NCBI RefSeq assembly: GCF_003711515.1
Contig: NW_021167079.1
Coordinates: forward strand, 1,539,471-1,603,470
Direction: 5' to 3'
From: Sodiomyces alkalinus F11
Lineage: Eukaryota > Ascomycota > Sordariomycetes > Glomerellales > Plectosphaerellaceae
DNA: 64,000 nucleotides
The notes under the pieces were generated by a model. It worked only from the letters and a program-made list of their open reading frames with translations. It was not told where the DNA came from and searched no databases. Both the position numbers and the translations under genes were made by a program. This document shows positions 22,280 through 33,927 of this stretch, in pieces. Within the stretch, counting starts at the first letter, position 1. The number at the start of each line of letters is the position of its first letter.

Positions 22280-23113
22280 ATGGCTCTTCTCAACGCCTCT
22301 TACATTGTCATCTTCCCTTTCCTCGTCTTCTTTACTGTTCCGCTAGCCATCCTCGCTGGCGTCACCACCACCCTCGCCTTCGCCATCCTCATTTTCCGCG
22401 TTCTCCTCGTCTACGTCCAACTTTTTATGTCTCTGCTGCCCTCGTGCCTCACCCAGGGCCATCGCAGCAGGCACGCGTCATATTACGGCTACGGCCCCGC
22501 ATCGCTTTCCAAATCGCCCTCTTCCTCCCTAGCTTCCTCGTCGTCGGGCGAGTTGGCCGCCCCTACCTTCACGCCGCCGCTGCTCACCAACGCCTCTCGA
22601 AGCTTGAGCTTGAACCGCATCCCACAGCAGCAACGACGACCCCGCTCGCGCCGTCCGTCCTCGACTTCGGCCGCCGCGCGAGACGTCTCGGCTCCGCCGC
22701 TTGACAGCGAAGGAGGCAGCGGAAGCATGGGGCTCATCCCGAGCATCGGCATCGGTCGCGACTTTGAAGGCATCGGTGGCTGGCGGTTCGGCCACGACGA
22801 CGATGCCGACGACGAGCGTTGGGCCACGATCAACTCGCGCCTTGAGTTCTTCGATCGGCTGCATCACGGGGCCAGGCATCATCAACGCGGCCCTTCCGCC
22901 GATGGCGGCCTCATGATGAAGGGGCGGCGTCGTACGCGCAGCAGGAGCCCTCAGGCTGTGATTAATAGCCACGGCGGCGTCAGCGGTGTGGCACACGTGT
23001 CGCCGAACAGTTCGAGGGTGAGGATGCCTGGCGTCTCGGGTGCTCTACTACCCGTTGCCAGGGCACCGAGGGAAGATGACGGCGAATATTTTCCTTTGGT
23101 AACTTCTATTTAA
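22280..23113 (+). CDS. Small fungal membrane-anchored protein, unknown function
   Basis: Single exon, 277 codons; the ATG at 22280 (MALLNASYIVIFPFLVFF) is the first in frame. Residues about 8-55 are almost wholly hydrophobic with one Pro and a Gly, forming one long or two short membrane helices (FFTVPLAILAGVTTTLAFAI, LIFRVLLVYVQLF). The remainder is Ser/Arg/Pro-rich and probably cytoplasmic. It includes one better-defined motif, RDFEGIGGWRFGHDDDADDE followed by RWATINSRLEF, which looks like the conserved core of this fungal protein type. No signal-peptidase site or enzymatic motif is visible. Localisation to an internal or plasma membrane is an inference. I do not know a named family. Confidence 0.75.
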   Translation: MALLNASYIVIFPFLVFFTVPLAILAGVTTTLAFAILIFRVLLVYVQLFMSLLPSCLTQGHRSRHASYYGYGPASLSKSPSSSLASSSSGELAAPTFTPPLLTNASRSLSLNRIPQQQRRPRSRRPSSTSAAARDVSAPPLDSEGGSGSMGLIPSIGIGRDFEGIGGWRFGHDDDADDERWATINSRLEFFDRLHHGARHHQRGPSADGGLMMKGRRRTRSRSPQAVINSHGGVSGVAHVSPNSSRVRMPGVSGALLPVARAPREDDGEYFPLVTSI

Positions 23114-23503
23114 TGGGTGGAGGAGTTGGCTTGCCTGGAAGCATTGGTGGCTTATTTCTGTGCTACTTGTCCTTTCGCATGTTTCCCGACTATTGAATAA
23201 ACGGCCACAAAGGATGGATCGATCCAAAGGTTCTTATTTAGTGTATTGGAAGGATGAGGATGTCGTTGATTCCGTTGATTTCGTACTCTTCTAAACTCGA
23301 GAGATTTTTCGTCGGTAGCCCTGTCCGCACGTATGCCCATGTGATTAAACTTCCTTTTTTTCCTTCTACTCTTCTTAAAACAAAAGTCGTCGACTTGAGT
23401 CAAGTGGATTAACCCGACGGTGAATCCATAACGTGCCATTAGTATCAACCAACTCCAAAAACGCCAAATCGTCGCATCATGCTACCCGCCACCCCGAGCC
23501 CAA
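23114..23503. other. Convergent 3' flank region
   Basis: 3' untranslated DNA of the membrane-protein gene (+, ends 23113) and of spc24 (-, ends 23504). Nothing else seen. Confidence 0.6.
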
Positions 23504-24412
23504 TCACAACGTCTGCCAAAAATAATTGGCATAGAAAAACCGGCTAAACTTCTTATCCATATTCACGACATGGACGTCGCCCTTGCGATCATTCCGCACA
23601 ATAGCACGCGAGAAGGCCTCGCCACTTCCGCCACTACCGCCAGCAGCACCGACGGACGAGCCGCGACTCCTCGTCGGCCTCTCGTCGCCTCGCTCCATCT
23701 CGATCCCCAGGCTCCGGTACACGGTGAGACGGAGCACAACCTCGTCCTCGAGCGGGTCACGGGCGCGGCGGCGCCGGGCCTCCTCGTCCGCCATGCCGTC
23801 GACGCCCTGGACCTCGAGCTCCTGCAGACGGGCCGTGAGGTCGGCGGCCTGCTGCGCGAGGCGCTCGGCTTCGACCTCGGCGTCCGAGGCGGTTTTCGCG
23901 GTGCGGAACTTTTTGGTGTCGAGGCGGGCGATCTCTGATGCGTGCTTTGTTGATGAGTGTGAGGCTGTCAAGTCCGCGTGTTGGGAGGACATGGTGTTAA
24001 GGGTGCGGGAGAGTTCTGTGGATAAAGTGGTTTGTTAGCCCGGTGTGCTTGAGACATATATGTTGATTCATCTTCTTGTCTTTTTTTTTTTTTTTTTTTT
24101 GGGCCCATGAGATCGCAGTGACTCTGATTCTGGGTTTCTACTATTGAAACGGGGTGTGCGTGTTGCAGAGGTGGGAAATTGCCATACTCTTGAGGGCATT
24201 TTCGGCTTCACGGATCCGAATATCGCGGGCTTGTTGTAGATTAGAGAGAGATTCGGAAATACGCGCACAGGCCTGCTTGTCGGGCTGGATGTTGAAGTTG
24301 TTGATTGTATGGTGGATGAGCTGGACAGAGAACAGCGCGTGTCAGTCTAGGGTGCAATACTTGCGAAGGCTTGGGAGTGACAAACCGTGGAGGGGTCCTC
24401 GGAGAGAAGCAT
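23504..24412 (-). CDS. spc24: Kinetochore protein Spc24
   Basis: Three exons: 24412-24386 (MLLSEDPST), 24320-24188 and 24015-23504; 223 aa. Introns are 65 and 172 nt with donors GTTTGT and GTATGG and acceptors CCAG and ACAG. The N-terminal two thirds is helical and charged ([20 protein letters not shown], coiled-coil heptads to about residue 130), as expected for pairing with Spc25. The globular C-terminus contains [31 protein letters not shown] and the ending [15 protein letters not shown], diagnostic of Spc24 in the Ndc80 complex that couples kinetochores to microtubules. A Gly/Ser insertion occupies the loop before the AIVRND strand. The second intron contains a long A-tract on the coding strand. 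Confidence 0.93.
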
Positions 24413-24907
24413 CTTGGGCGAGCTTTATCAATTAACTCTTTTGTCCAAGGGATATGGACTTTTTTTCAGAGCAGTTTGCTGTTGAGGATATCGTGGATTC
24501 TTTCGTGGCTTTGTGATAGGTATCGCGTGCATGTGATGTTGATGGAGAGACAGGGAGGTTTGGAGGCATGCCCCACTCGTCGCGGTCAGCTCCCAAACAC
24601 ACAGTACACACAGCATCACCGGGACAACCACGGCCCGCATCCCGCTTATCGTTCCTTATCAGGTTTTATCGGTTCTTATCGCTCTCCACAGCCCCGTGAC
24701 GTCGTCATATCGTGGCGCATCGCCGAGGATCATCAGTCCTGGCTCCAGGTACCTTGCCTAGGTACCCGTAGCTTCTCCGGACCGAACAAGTTTGATTCCA
24801 TGTTCTCCCAAGAGCACCACTCTGGTATTTGAATGTCTTCTTTGCTCCAAATTTGCGTCTGAAGAAGGGAGAAATTTAATACCTACGTCAAATCCAATTC
24901 GGCTACC
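24413..24907. promoter_or_regulatory. Shared divergent promoter of spc24 and fis1
   Basis: 495 bp separates the two start codons, pointing in opposite directions. It contains a GGTACCTTGCCTAGGTACC segment around 24750-24768 of the same palindrome family found elsewhere. Core promoter elements were not assigned. Confidence 0.5.
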
Positions 24908-25635
24908 ATGCCATCCGAATTACCTTGTACGTTCCCCTCTTCCTTCCAACGAGTCATATGTGGCACCCCTCTGACCCCATCCGAGCAGACGCGATCGATG
25001 CCGAAACGTGAGCTCCCCCAGCGTGTACATAACCCGACAAGAAAAAAGGAAAAAACCCGAAATCGTGGTCTAACAACCTATGCTAGGCCTCTCAAGGCGT
25101 CGGAGCTGCAGGTTCTTCGGGCGCAGTATGAGAAGGAAGGCGACATGGTCGGCGTCCAAACCAAGTTCAACTACGCCTGGGTACGCTCCCGAACCCATTT
25201 TTAAACTCTCCCGACCTTCTGGAATTTGACAGGGGGGGGGAGGACGTGGGCTATACATTCTGCATCCTGAGGGTCTCGCTGACAGGAATGGCGATCTTCG
25301 CTTAGGGCCTCGTGAAATCCGACACCCGCCACGATCAACAACTCGGCGTCCGCCTGTTATCCGAAATCTTCCGCACGTCGCCCGATCGTCGCAGAGAGTG
25401 CCTCTACTACATGGCCCTGGGCAACTACAAGCTGGGGAACTACGCCGAGGCGCGACGATACAACGACCTGCTGCTGGATAAGGAGCCAGCCAACTTGCAG
25501 GCGGCCGACTTGCGACAACTCGTCGACGATAAGGTGGCCAAGGAAGGGCTTATGGGTGTCGCCATCGTCAGTGGAGTGGCAGTTGCTGCGGGTGTGGTTG
25601 GGGCCTTCTTGATGCGAAACGTCAGGAAGAGGTGA
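24908..25635 (+). CDS. fis1: Mitochondrial fission protein Fis1
   Basis: Four exons: 24908-24926, 24989-25007, 25087-25180 and 25306-25635, giving 153 aa, the usual fungal Fis1 length. The first two exons are only 19 nt each; spliced they read MPSELPYAIDAET, followed by [19 protein letters not shown]. Two TPR-like repeats follow ([55 protein letters not shown]), then a C-terminal anchor ([20 protein letters not shown]) and the basic tail RNVRKR. This is the classic tail-anchored outer-membrane topology. Fis1 recruits the dynamin-related division machinery via adaptors and also acts at peroxisomes. Splice sites are canonical: GTACGT, GTGAGC, GTACGC donors with CAG or TAG acceptors. Confidence 0.94.
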
Positions 25636-27217
25636 CGTGGGCTTGTCTGGGATCGGGTGTGTCACTTGTGTACCTCTGAGAGGTGGCGAGATGTTATGAG
25701 GCGGCTCCCCCTTGCGTTGGAAGGCTTTATCGAACTGTGTACTTTTACGAAAGGATGCGATGGCTCTGGCTCTGTTGTTCTTATGCCAAAGTCACGCAGA
25801 TCTAATGGACAGACTACTTGGATGTCTAACAATTTGCTATTATGAGGGTTGTCTACGAACAAACTGTGCGGGCGTCTAACGGTTCCTGTACTTAAACCAT
25901 GGATAACTTCAGAGGGAGGTATAGTGATTTTTGGGCCCATAAGCTTCATGCTTTGCAGCGATGAGTTTCTCCCAAGTGTAACTTCTTGTGCCCATAGTAT
26001 ATGGCTCGGAATTGAGCGGAGTGGCTAGACTCTCTGTGACTGCATGGCCAGCAATACGAAGTAGTTTCACGGCTTTGGCGCAAATGAAAGTCTTTGACTG
26101 ATTGTGGTAGAAGCAAACGTTGACGTTTGACGAAAGAAGTCGATGGAATTCGGTGGAGCTACACGTCTACCTGAAAGCTATGAATGGACCGGACGTTGGC
26201 TCCACAGTGACTCAGCAGATCCACGTCGACGTGAAGTGAATGGGGGGAACGTCACTTTTACTCCGTACACCGGCAATAGCATCAAGCTTGCCCCTCAAGG
26301 ATATCGGTGTTCCTGCCTTAAACTAGAGCTTCCTTACAAATCCATCTGCGCTTTTCCCTATCTTGCCTTCTGAATCTCTGAACCTCACCATCGTTTCTAT
26401 CCTAATTAATTCTACGACGGAACTCGACGACCTAGCCAATTCGGCCAACCTGAATCACATCACCTCCGTCGTGACCTTCAACCTACCTATTTCGAGACAT
26501 CTTATTTGTTTTCTTCACCTCGGTGCTCGCTCTCTTTATCGCGTGCACAGTCTCGGAATCGTGATTCAATATCGATTTCCAATATAGTGACTATTTCCGA
26601 AAAGCAACGAAATCGAGAGGTAAAAAGTCACCAAATTGGCTGGGGAAGACAAGGCACCAATCTCGACTCAACCTGCCACACCTCGTTACACAATCATCGG
26701 CTTTGAGCAGGGCTGACCAGGAACTTCTGACATCTAGGCTCGACCTCTGATGCAACCCCTCCTTTCGTACGCTGGTTGCTGATAAGTCATTGTCCAACTG
26801 GCCTACTGAGCAACCCGCGTCATCTTGCTCCCAACTCGCCACCATATCCTGCTCTCCTGGTGATCGTCAGGCTGAGTGCAGGTACAAACCTCCTCTCTCC
26901 GAACTAGCCAAAGCCGAACCTCCTTGCGTTGCCTCGCGTCGAAACGAGCTTTTGCACTGCCACTACCTACGTCTTAAGGCGCCACCGGGCACGCTCGCCA
27001 CTTCTTTTCGCCGTACAATCCAGCACTTGGCACCTAGCACCCACTACACTCCGCTCTTCCAGCCCTCCAACCCTTTAGTTCTCGACCGAGAGCGGCCTAT
27101 TGCCACTGTTGCGTGGTCGTCAAACTGGCTTTCCGAGCGCTTCAGACCGTAAGCCTGCTCGCAGGCCTTGGACTTACTGCCGCCGCCGCTCTGCGGCGTG
27201 CCCAAGAGGGGGCCGAG
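25636..27217. other. Intergenic and long leader of the RING gene
   Basis: About 1.6 kb with no supportable gene. One TACTCCGTA copy at 26259-26267. The right third is pyrimidine-rich and likely includes the 5' UTR of the RING-finger gene. The frame stays open for about 100 bases before the chosen ATG at 27218, but lacks an ATG there. Confidence 0.5.
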
Positions 27218-28521
27218 ATGGCTTCCCATAGCGCTAGCAGTGGCCCTGCCGATGCCGCAATCAGCGGCCGCGAGAGGGTCTTCTGCCACAACTGCGAGAA
27301 TGAATGGTTCCGGGATGTCAGCGGCCTCATATGTCCTCGGTGCGATAGCGACATAACCGAGATTGTGAGTCTCCCTTTTTTTTAAGTCTCCGAGCGGCTT
27401 AAAGCTGACAAAATTTTGCTTAGATTGACCCCGAAAATGACCCCCGCCAGTTCCACGATGGACAGTCTCTTTCGTCGGGTGATGGGATGCCGCACCTCCG
27501 CCGAGCCGCCGACACCGACTCAGACCCGGAGGAGGCCGATATAGAGGAACATGTCCATCACGGGCCCCCTGGATTTCACGTCCATCGCACCATCTGGAAT
27601 CACGGCGGACGCGGTGGGGACCCCCATGGCCGCAGCTCCAGCTCGAACACGAGAGATCGCAGCCAACCGCCCGACCCCAGCGACACGGACCAAATTATGT
27701 TTCGGTTCTTCGACATGCTCAACACGTTTGGCGCTGGGCTCGGGTCCGGGCCGGCGCCTCGGCCTGCACAAGAGGACGACCCCTATACACCCAGGCGTAA
27801 TTTCCGCATGCCCGGTCCGACGTTCGGCAGCCCTGGAGGCCAGGTGAGGACGTTCACAACGAGATCGGGCAACGGTGGGTTTACGAGCTTCACCATCGCC
27901 ACGGGACCCGTGCATATCGGTGGTGGCGGTCGTCGTGCCGCCGGTGAATCGGGGAATGATGAGTTTCAAGCGTACGTTGCATCCCACTGTTCCTTTTTTT
28001 TTTTTTTTTTTTTACTTCACCCTGATGCAATTGCTAACTTGGTGTGCAGCGTCTTCGGTGACATCCTGGGCGGAGTGGGTCCTCCGAACCCCGAAGGCAA
28101 CAACCAGCCTGGGTCGGAACAGGGGCAGCCCCGGAACCCGGCCGAAAACTTGGCGATCAGCCTTCATCAGATCCTGAACCTCCTATCTCCGGCAACGGCT
28201 CGTCATGGTGATGCTGTGTATACGCAGGAAGCGCTCGACCGCATCATCTCGCAAATGATGGAACAAAACCCTCAGTCGAACGCGGCACCGCCGGCTTCGG
28301 AAGCAGCCATCAGCAAGTTGGAGCGGAAGAAGGTGGACGATGCACTGTTGGGGCCCGAGGGCAAGGCCGAATGTACCATCTGCATCGACGAACTGAATAA
28401 AGGGGACGAGGTTGTGTTCCTCCCGTGCAAGCACTGGTTCCACGAGACATGCGTGGTCATGTGGCTTAAGGAGCACAACACTTGCCCGATATGCCGTTCT
28501 CCGATTGAAGAGAGCAATAAT

Positions 28522-28581
<60 letters not shown>

Positions 28582-29094
28582 AACAACAACAACAGGAACA
28601 ACGGCAGTTCTGGCGACTCTGCCGCCGGGCCGTCCAACTCGGGGACCGGCCCTCCCCCACCTGGCGGGGCTGGCGGGTGGAACGGCATGCCTTGGGGATT
28701 TCCGTCAGCTGGAGCAGGCCCGGCCCCGCAACCGTCCAGTCGAATGCAAGGGCCGCACGTATACCGGTGGTCTTTCCAGTTCCCGCCGAGGTCTACTCCG
28801 GACGGTCCTGAGGCGAACCCGTGGTCAGCAAGCCAGCGGCACATGTCTCGAGACTCGGGCCCCAGAGCCAACCCCGAGACGTCACGCAGCCGGCGGAACT
28901 CGATGTCGCCGCCTTACGAATCGCCACCCAACCGAGCGCGGCAGCGTAGTCCGACGCCGAGCAGCTGGAGGCGGGAAGGGGCGCAGACGACGGGACGCTC
29001 GCAGAACCAGAGCCAGGGCCCGTTGGGCTGGATCAGGAACCGGTTTTCACGGGCATCGGGGTCTGGAGATGGGGATGCGACGGAGCGGAGATGA
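27218..29094 (+). CDS. RING-H2 E3 ubiquitin ligase with N-terminal zinc ribbon
   Basis: Three exons: 27218-27364, 27424-27971 and 28050-29094; 579 aa. An N-terminal C4 zinc ribbon (C23, C26, C39, C42; FCHNCENEW...ICPRC) is followed by a disordered region, and a RING-H2 domain at 340-380 with ligands C340, C343, C358, H360, H363, C366, C377, C380. This ribbon-plus-RING arrangement is that of the RNF126/RNF115 (BCA2) type ligases, cytosolic ubiquitin ligases in protein quality control and trafficking. After the RING comes a run of 26 Asn, then Gly/Pro- and Arg/Ser-rich disordered sequence. Intron 2 (78 nt, GTACGT...GCAG, branch GCTAAC) has no in-frame stop, so retention would add 26 residues, mostly Phe. 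A single-exon reading of exons 2-3 is therefore misleading. Confidence 0.9.
28516..28593 (+). repeat. AAC/AAT repeat encoding 26 Asn
   Basis: 78 bp of nearly perfect AAC with three AAT interruptions, immediately after the RING domain. Expected to be length-polymorphic; poly-Asn is aggregation-prone. Confidence 0.97.
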
Positions 29095-30396
29095 CGGTGA
29101 TGGGCACAGCACATTCTTGCGTCGGGGCTTTCACGTCGGGGGTTTTCCGAACAGCGCCCTGAACAGGTGAATAGGTCAACCACAGCACGTAGCAAAATGT
29201 GTCAAGGACAAACGCGTTTGTTGGATTGCGGGCATGTTAACTTGGGTATAGCTTGAAGACAACTTGAGAATAGACTTTTTGGCAGACAAGACGAGCAAGG
29301 CAGGATGACGGGAGGCCAGCGTTTTGTTTGTTTGCAGACAGGTATATTGAATAGACGGTAGTTTTTACGGTTACGTAACGGGTGTTGAATGGACCAAGTT
29401 ACGCTGTATCTGATATATTGAGTTGTACTTTAATTCAAGTATCGTAGTTACTTCCTGAGCTAATAACAGGGCTGAGAAGGAACGATAAGAGTAAACGATA
29501 AGAGTATCCGGGATACCTAGTCCGGTATCCGTAGTCCGCACGATGTACGAAGAGGTACTTCGCAGTACGTACAAAGGTACCTTAATACAGCGTACCTTAC
29601 GTGTACAAGAACGCACTTCTTCTTCAGCCTATCATGGGTCGATCACCGCTTTATCGTCCCGTCGCCCCCAACGTTCGTCCAGGCCTCAACCTCGTCTCCC
29701 ACTCCCCTTATCTCACTAATAAATTCTCTTTTTTTTTCTGGGGTTTTTATTTGTTCCCAGACCCCTCAGATACTCGATACCGGTGCCGAGAAATACGAAC
29801 AAGGAACAGAAGAACCAAACGGCGCTGCAGACACCAGTCCCCGCGGCGTTAATGGGATCCGGAGAGGAGTAGCCTGCTGCCTCATGGCCTTGGCTCTCAG
29901 CCTCCCTCCAGGTTCCTAATATATCTCACCCCCCGTTTCAATGATGACACACCTATACGAGGAGGAAAGGCGACGACGACGAATATCGACTCAGTAGATG
30001 TTGACACAAGCAACGGACGGACCCTCGCCATTATCGACATCCCGCTCTGAGCTCTGAGCTCTGAGCTCTGATTATCTCCCTTATCCTCATCCTCATTCTC
30101 AACCTCGTCCTCGACCAATCACAAATCCAGATCTCACCGCTCGATTGTCACTTTGCTCACCCAGTCTGCCGTTATTGGTATTCTTGCTTATCAGCTGACT
30201 GCACTCACTGCGCGCTCTTCCGCTCCTCACGTTTCTCTCAGATCCACGGATCCGCTGCGGCCGTGACAACCACCTACCTAAGTGACGCCGCGACAACTCT
30301 ATCTATCCTCAAGAAGAGAGACCTGAGCTACTCTTTTCGGCGCCACCGGGAATTCTATCACTCGGAAAAGTGCGCCCCGCCCATCTGTGGCCTGCC
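29095..30396. other. Intergenic, upstream of the NIT4-like gene
   Basis: No gene seen. Within the last 370 bp before the ATG lie a 7-bp tandem (TGAGCTC, about 30045-30070) and several TTATC (GATAA on the other strand) sites near 30031, 30072, 30081 and 30188. A palindromic ACGAAG...CTTCGC segment is at about 29540-29560. Confidence 0.5.
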
Positions 30397-33300
30397 ATGG
30401 ATATGGATGCTTCGCAGGACAATCTCCATCTCGATCTCGATCTCAATCTCGATCTCGGCCCGGCTGGGCCCGAACCCTCCGACACAGGGGGTTCCTTTGG
30501 CACCAATCCGGCCGAGGGAGAAAACGAGCCAGCAGTTCCCGCTCCTCCGGCTCCTCCCGCTCCTCCGGCACCGTCCCCGACGTCCGCAACTGCCACACCA
30601 GGCCCCAGGAAAAAGAAACCTACTCGAGGCGGTACCGACCAGGCTTCGAAACAGGCCTCGAAGAAGCGTCGATGTGTCACCAACGCCTGCATAGCCTGTC
30701 GCAGGCGCAAATCGAAGTGCGACGGCGCCCTACCTAGCTGCGCCGCTTGCGCCAGCGTCTACGGCACCGAGTGTGTCTACGATCCCAACTCGGATCATCG
30801 CCGCAAGGGCATCTACCGGGACAAGGTCGACAGCATGAAAGCAGGCACCTCCACCTTGAAGATTCTCGTCGAGGCCATACTGAACGCCGACGAGGACGAC
30901 GTGCCCGACATCGTCCAACGCATGCGTACCTGCGACAGCCTCGACGCTGTCGCCGAACAGATTCTCAGAAACGAGATGGAAGCGGAAGCGGAAGCCGCCG
31001 CTGACGCTGACGCCATGGACGAGGACGCGTCCTTGCAAGACGGCGGTGCCGCTGGCAGTCCTGCTGTCGAGGGCGAACGCGATCTCGCCAGGAGGATGGG
31101 CGAGCTCCGGCTCGAGAAGGGCGCCTTCCGCTTCTACGGCGGCACCTCTCACCTCGTCTACCTCGGAGAGCCCATCGAACCCTCCCCCTCCCTGTCTGCC
31201 CACGGGCATCACGATGGGGGCGCCGAGTTGGATGACCTTGCCTTACGAGAAGGGGAGGACGACGACCCCGACCCCATCCTGACCTGGACCACCGTCACCA
31301 AGGACAAGGCGCTCATCAACCACCTCATGACCATGTATTTCACGTGGCACTACCCCTACTTCACCACCCTGTCGAGACACTTGTTCCAGCGGGACTACGC
31401 CAGAGGCCGCCACGCCCTGCCTGCCAAAGGCATAGGCTTCTGCTCGTCCCTGCTCGTCCACGCCATGCTTGCCCTGGGCTGCCACTTCACCGACGTGCCC
31501 GGCGCCTATGCCGTCCCCGGCGACAGCGGCACCAAGGGCGACCACTTCTTCGCCGAGGCCAAGCGCCTCATCTTCGACAACGGCGAGTACGAGAGGTCCA
31601 GGCTGACCACCGTGCAGGCCCTGGCCCTCATGTCGGTGCGCGAAGCCGGGTGCGGCCGGGAAGCCGCCGGCTGGGTGTACTCGGGCATGAGCTTCCGCAT
31701 GGCCCAAGACATCGGGCTCCACTTCGACGACGCCCACACCCACGCCGCCGCCGCCGCCGCCACCACCACCACCACCAACACCACCAACACCTCCTCCTCC
31801 TCCACCACTTCCACTTCCTCCTCCGACCGGGAACACCTGGACGACGAGATGATCGACGCCCGCCGGATCACCTTTTGGGGTTGCTTCCTCTTCGACAAGT
31901 GCTGGTCCAACTACCTCGGCCGCCTGCCCCAGATCCCCAAGAACTCGTACAACGTGCCCAAGTACGACGTCTTCCCCACCGAGGACGCCGAGCCGTGGGC
32001 GCCCTACACCGACAACGGCGGCTTCGGCCAAGCCGCGGTCCAGCCGGCGAGGACCCGCGCCGTCGGCCTGCAGCTGTCCCGACTTTGCGAGATTAGCAGC
32101 GACCTCTTGCTCTTCTTCTATCACCCCAGCCATATCGGCCGGTCCAGCGGCAAGTCGGTCGAGCTGAAGAAGCTAAGTGAGCTCCACCGTCGGTTGGAAG
32201 AATGGCGCAAGGAACTGCCGAAGGAATTTGAGCCGAGAGAACGCCAGCTTCCGAATGTCATTCTAGTTCAGTACGTTTTTTTGTTCTCCCTCCCCTTCTT
32301 TTTCTTCTCGAAAAACTAACAATCCTCCAGCATGTTCTTCCACCTCCAATATATCCACCTCTTCCGCCCGTTTCTCAAGTACGCCCCACACGCCTCCCCC
32401 CTGCCCCCCCACGTCTCGCCGCGCCGCATCTGCACGGCCAACGCCGGCGCCATCTCGAAACTCATGCGCCTTTACAAGAGGTCGTGGGACTTACACCAGA
32501 TCTGTAACATCGCTGTCTACATGATCCATTCGGCCTGTACCATCCACATGCTTAACCTGCCCGAGAAGACGGCCAAGCGCGACATCACCCACGGTGTGAA
32601 GCACCTCGAGCAGATGGCCGAGTACTGGCCCTCCGCCCGCCGAACGCTCAGCATCCTCAGCGTTCTCGCCCGCAAGTGGAACGTTGGCCTCCCCGAGGAA
32701 GCCGCGGCCACTCTCCAGCGCACCGACGAAACGTACGGCTGCTTCAACACGGCCGACGTCCCGAGCCCGAAGCCTCCGCTTACAGCCGGCGCGACGCCTT
32801 CGTCCGACCAGAACCAAGACCGCCGGGACGGCTCTCCGCAAGGAGGAGGAGTAGCAGTAGGAGACGGAGACGTGCTTGATCTCATCGCTGGGTATGAACA
32901 GACGCGACAACCGCGCTTCCCGCATAAACAACTGCACAGCCCGGCAACGACAGATATGCTGCTGGATGACAAACCCACTCTTGCATCATTCAACAATGTT
33001 CGTTTCCCGTTGTCGTCGACTTTGTCGCAGCAACAGCAGCAACATCAGCAACAGCAGCAGCAGCACCACCACCACCACCAATACCAACACCAGCACCAGC
33101 ACCCACAGCAATATCAACATCCGCACCCTCATCACCACCACCGACAACCAGCGCAACCACTCAGCTCTGTCAGCGCTGCCCGCATCACCACCCATAACCT
33201 AACCGGCTGGCCCACCACGACCTACACCCAACAGCAGCAGTCACCAAACTACCACCCCTCGCATCATCATCACCACCGCCCCCAGCCCCCGTCGCTCGGG

Positions 33301-33927
33301 GGCCCTCCTCAAGGCGGCTTCAACCCGCTAAACCAAAGCCCCCTACGAAACATGACACCCCACCATACGCCACAGGCCGGCGTTCCCGTCCCGGCGACGA
33401 GGCCACTCAGCCTTGTCCCTCACCAACCACGACCGCCGACACAGGCCTTCCAACCGCTAGACCAGGACTGGTTCCTCAACGACGGGGCAAAGTGGCACCA
33501 GAACTTTGAGGCCTGGGAGGTCGGCGGCGGCGGTGGTGGTGGAGGTGGTGGAGGTGGAGGAGGAGGAGGAGGGATGCTCAGCGGCCCCGACGCGGAGCAG
33601 ACGATGCAAGGTCAAAGTCAAGGTCACGGTCAAGGTCACGGTCAAGGTCACGGTCCAGGTCCAGGCCCAGGTCCAGGTCAGGTTCAGACCCCGCAACCCC
33701 CACAGCAGCAACAAGCGCAGAACATGTTCATGTTCCAGAGTGGAGCACAACCATCCGGGGATATGGACGGCGGGGGATCGGGAGACGTGACGGCCTCGAA
33801 TGGTCACCGCGGCGGCGGGATGCCGCGACAGGGGTCTGAGGAGGATCGGGGTAGCAATGGGGGCTTTTTCGATTCGCTTGATTCCCTTGGTGCTGATGCT
33901 GCTTGGTTACCTTCCAGCCTGGACTGA
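30397..33927 (+). CDS. nit-4: NIT4/NirA-like nitrate assimilation transcription activator
   Basis: Two exons, 30397-32270 and 32331-33927, with a 60-nt intron (GTACGT...CTAAC...CCAG), give 1156 aa. The zinc cluster is C98-x2-C101-x6-C108-x6-C115-x2-C118-x7-C126, with the family context NACIACRRRKSKCDGALPSC and YDPNSDHRRKG. The fungal_trans domain runs from about 303 to 700 and contains MTMYFTWHYPYFTTLSRHL, GDHFFAEAKRLIF, TVQALALMSVREAGCGREA, RRITFWGCFLFDKCWSNYLG, SSDLLLFFYHPSHIGRSSGK and, across the intron, FFHLQYIHLFRPFLKY. The C-terminus is Gln/His-rich (from about 857), with a Gly run near 1022-1038 and GHGQ repeats, like the glutamine-rich activation region of Neurospora NIT4. The protein activates nitrate and nitrite reductase genes with a GATA factor. 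Start: first ATG of the frame (MDMDASQDNL). Confidence 0.92.

Noticed and set aside
31243..32133. 296-codon minus-strand frame rich in Gly/Val
   Set aside because: Antisense shadow of the NIT4-like fungal_trans domain.
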